From contig CAVRZD010000002.1 of NCBI GenBank assembly GCA_963725645.1, positions 744,001-808,000 on the forward strand: a DNA stretch of 64,000 bases, read 5' to 3'. Numbering within the stretch: the first letter of the stretch is position 1; each line of letters begins with the position of its first letter. Of the stretch, positions 62,271 to 64,000 are shown piece by piece. The DNA comes from JALYZC01 sp963725645. Lineage in GTDB: Bacteria > Actinomycetota > Thermoleophilia > Solirubrobacterales > Solirubrobacteraceae. Position numbers and translations under genes: made by a program. A model generated the notes under the pieces. That model did no database searches. It was not told the origin of the DNA and saw only the letters and a list, made by a program, of their open reading frames with translations.

Positions 62271-62711
62271 CTAGCCTCCTTCCAGATGGTTGACCGTGGG
62301 AGACGCGGCGGGCAAACGACACCGACGGATCCGTGCTCGCAGCACAACCGGACGAGTCGCAGGGGCGGCCAATGAGTAGGTCGGGCTCACAGCCCATCCC
62401 GTAATGCGCGGCCTGCCCGTCTACGTTCTCCCGAGCGCCCCTTGTTCCGGTAACGACGACGCTAACGCGTGGCCGGACATCCGGCTGGGACCTCAGCTGC
62501 AGTTTCATGCCAGGAGTAGGCGATGTCGCAGGCGGGCCACGGGCCGGCACCCTGGGCTGAGGCCGGGCCGCTTGGGACACATTGGGACACATGGCGCCCG
62601 CCCTGGGCGGTTCTGAGAGGCCCTGAGCCGCTTTGCCGGTCTGCGGCTTTCAGTTGCGTGTGCAGGGAAAGGTCGCGGTTTGCAGGGAGGTTGCGAGTAG
62701 GGCACCACCGT
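62271..62711. other. Non-coding stretch upstream of the IS110 transposase
   Basis: Some 440 bases with no supported gene. The part nearest the transposase corresponds to the left end of an IS110 element, where the bridge RNA is encoded in characterised members. It contains GC-rich inverted stretches, but I cannot place element ends or an RNA with confidence. Confidence 0.3.
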
Positions 62712-62733
62712 TTCGAATCCCGGTAGCGGTACT
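62712..62733 (+). repeat. Right copy of the tRNA-Glu 3'-end repeat (att-like)
   Basis: Identical over 22 bases to 58170-58191. The 5' part of the tRNA is absent, so this is a 3'-end copy left by integration. Both copies are followed by a hairpin and by two gggatac-type repeats shortly before the next gene. Confidence 0.75.
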
Positions 62734-62739
62734 CCACGG

Positions 62740-62760
62740 AGCCCCGATGTTCTCGGGGCT
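62740..62760 (+). terminator. Hairpin terminator after the att-like copy
   Basis: Stem AGCCCCGA / TCGGGGCT, loop TGTTC, followed by TTGCGTT. It stands where a tRNA terminator would be. Confidence 0.55.
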
Positions 62761-62809
62761 TTGCGTTCTCAGAAGCCGGTGGGGATACATGCGGGGATAC
62801 ATCGGCCTC

Positions 62810-63130
62810 TCAGCTCGCCCGCGCGGCGTCGATGTAGGACTGAAGCGTTTCGGCGGTCGCGGCCGCAGCACGGTCGGTCTCGTGCGTGTAGCGCTCCAGC
62901 GTGAGCGCGACGCTGGCGTGACCGACGCGGCGCATGACCTCGGCGGGGTCGACGCCGGCGGCGACCATCATCGACGTGTAGGTGTGCCTGGCCTCGTGCA
63001 ACGTGAACGCCTCAAGCCCCGCGTCTTTCCACGCCGACCGGGCGGCCGAGCGGAGTGTGGACGGGATGAACGGCAGCTCCGCGTTGCGGCCGAACACGAG
63101 ATCCCGCGGGTTGCCGCGGCCCGGGGCGCC
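62810..63130 (-). pseudogene. Tyrosine integrase, 5'-truncated (copy B)
   Basis: C-terminal 105 residues: NPRDLVFGRNAELPFIPSTL, HEARHTYTSMMVAAG, RVGHASVALTLERYTHE and the end LQSYIDAARAS. His, second Arg, His and Tyr of the active site remain, but everything before is lost; the frame above about 63130 is not integrase. Compared with copy A it keeps even less. It lies 77 bases after the right att-like repeat, the normal place of an int gene beside its tRNA target. Confidence 0.82.
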
Positions 63131-63311
63131 CGGATCTGAACCCGGCGAGTGATGCCTCCAGCGCCGTCCCCGCCGTCCCCGCCCGCCTTCCACTCTTGAT
63201 GCGATGCGAGCGTCTCGTTTGGCCCCGAGGAGACGTTCGCTTCGGACTGCCATGTAGGAGGGGCGAGGGGCCGCTGAACGCGGCCCCCCCGAGGTTCGCC
63301 GGGAACGCCGG

Positions 63312-63749
63312 CTACGCTGCTGTCTGCTCCATCGCGCCGATCTGCTCGAGGATCGTCATGAGGTCGAAGTAGTGATGGGTCGCCTTGATCTTGGCGTCCT
63401 CGACCTCGATGACCTGGCACGCCTTGACCGCTCCATGCCGGTTCGATGGCGGTAGCTCCTGACCATCCGGCGTCCGCATCGGACCGCTCTGCGTGCCCTC
63501 CCAGGTGAGCTCGATCGTGACAGTGTTTCCGTCCGCGTACGCGGCGTGAATCGTGCCGCGGCCGTCGGGAAACGCTTCCTTCCAGCCGCGTGCCGCATCG
63601 ACCTGAGCATCCACCCCCTCAAGGCGCCGCTGCGTGGAGAACTCCTCCTCGTAGGAGTCGTCTGCCAGAAGCGCCCGAAGGCGGTCGAGGTCGCCGGCGT
63701 TGAAGCACTCGATGCTCTCGCGAGCCACGTCCACTGCGCTTTGGGCCAT
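63312..63749 (-). CDS. SnoaL-like / ester cyclase-type NTF2-fold protein
   Basis: A protein of 145 residues, GGAAGGAGGCC before the ATG. SAVDVARESIECFNAGDLDRLRALLADDSYEEE, GWKEAFPDGRGTIHAAYADGNTVTIELTWEGTQSGP and KACQVIEVEDAKIKATHHYFDLMTILEQIG are characteristic of the SnoaL polyketide-cyclase-like (ester cyclase) branch, different from the MSQENV group. His in HHYFD and the Asp in NAGDLD line the cavity in the family. Substrate unknown. Region 63131-63311 before it holds nothing else. Confidence 0.85.
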   Translation of the reverse strand: MAQSAVDVARESIECFNAGDLDRLRALLADDSYEEEFSTQRRLEGVDAQVDAARGWKEAFPDGRGTIHAAYADGNTVTIELTWEGTQSGPMRTPDGQELPPSNRHGAVKACQVIEVEDAKIKATHHYFDLMTILEQIGAMEQTAA

Positions 63750-63907
63750 GAAGGCCTCCTTCCGGTGGGTCCGGCGCTGTCCCGCAGGGCGAGCCTACGC
63801 CCGCGCCGGCCAGTGAGTCAACAGCGCGCAGCCATGGCTCCAGCCGCCGGAGCCGGAACGGCAACCGTGGGCAGCTAGAGGGCGACGTAAGCCACCGAGA
63901 ATGCAGG

Positions 63908-63947
<40 letters not shown>

Positions 63948-64000
63948 CGAACCCGCGGCGAATCCGCTGTGAGCAGAACACGGGCCTCCTTTGAACTCGC

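Larger units (their letters stand above)
58170..62733. mobile_element. Degraded integrative element inserted at tRNA-Glu
   Basis: A 4.5-kb segment bounded by 22-base direct repeats of the tRNA-Glu 3' end. It holds a small unknown gene, a lipoprotein, a 5'-truncated tyrosine integrase, a fragment at about 60006, two SnoaL-like genes and a truncated IS110 transposase. GC content is uneven and lower than in the backbone. No replication, transfer or phage structural genes are left, so it is a remnant. Confidence 0.65.

Overview
The window is very GC-rich chromosomal DNA of actinobacterial type. Codons end almost always in G or C, GTG/TTG starts are frequent, and several enoyl-CoA hydratases, MSQENVE-type SnoaL proteins and Calx-beta / DUF-type proteins are present. 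My best inference is a Thermoleophilia / Solirubrobacterales genome; no rRNA or taxonomic marker is present to prove it. At least four genes carry apparent single-base frameshifts, so unpolished sequence or a metagenome assembly is possible.

Region by region: 0.0-3.2 kb holds a lipoprotein, a zinc-ribbon protein, a GT4 glycosyltransferase and a cytochrome c-cupredoxin fusion lipoprotein. 3.2-13.3 kb is a respiratory locus with two aa3-like oxidase gene sets on the minus strand. The first has COX2, COX1 with a YSHPAVY motif (A2-type), a double Usp-like protein, COX3, a 36-aa membrane protein and CtaG. The second has COX2, COX1 with a GHPEVY motif (A1-type, frameshifted), CtaB, another 36-aa membrane protein and a two-helix COX4-like protein. 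An AraC-type regulator and a CBS protein lie between them. 13.3-30.3 kb is acyl-CoA / ketone-body metabolism (two enoyl-CoA hydratases, HMG-CoA lyase, 3-hydroxyacyl-CoA dehydrogenase, carboxylase beta subunit, acetoacetyl-CoA synthetase) mixed with an ArsR-AHSA1 operon, a VOC protein, two M28-like peptidases, a Calx-beta protein, an amidase and an inositol-phosphatase-like protein. This set suggests leucine / fatty-acid breakdown to acetoacetate and its re-activation.

30.4-57.5 kb is mixed housekeeping: a PAS-GAF-GGDEF cyclase, five tRNAs (Leu-CAA, Leu-UAG, Trp, Gly, Pro), Lon with an HxlR regulator and a TTAC-N5-GTAA palindrome, a histone-like protein, SDRs, a thioredoxin-reductase-like flavoprotein, a tautomerase next to a divergent HxlR regulator, a cation/proton antiporter, a Ser/Thr kinase with a secreted phosphoesterase, and small membrane proteins. 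57.5-64.0 kb is a mobile-element landing zone. tRNA-Leu(CAG) and tRNA-Glu(CUC) are followed by a 4.5-kb segment bounded by a direct repeat of the tRNA-Glu 3' end. That segment carries a truncated tyrosine integrase, SnoaL genes and a truncated IS110 transposase. A second integrase fragment and a 3' fragment of a tRNA-Met follow.

Two patterns run through the window. Many genes start 6-10 bases after a TANNNT box with no Shine-Dalgarno sequence, pointing to widespread leaderless transcription; one divergent pair has only 24 bp between its start codons. In addition, two degraded pieces of what looks like one HTH-LAGLIDADG protein family sit beside tRNA genes.
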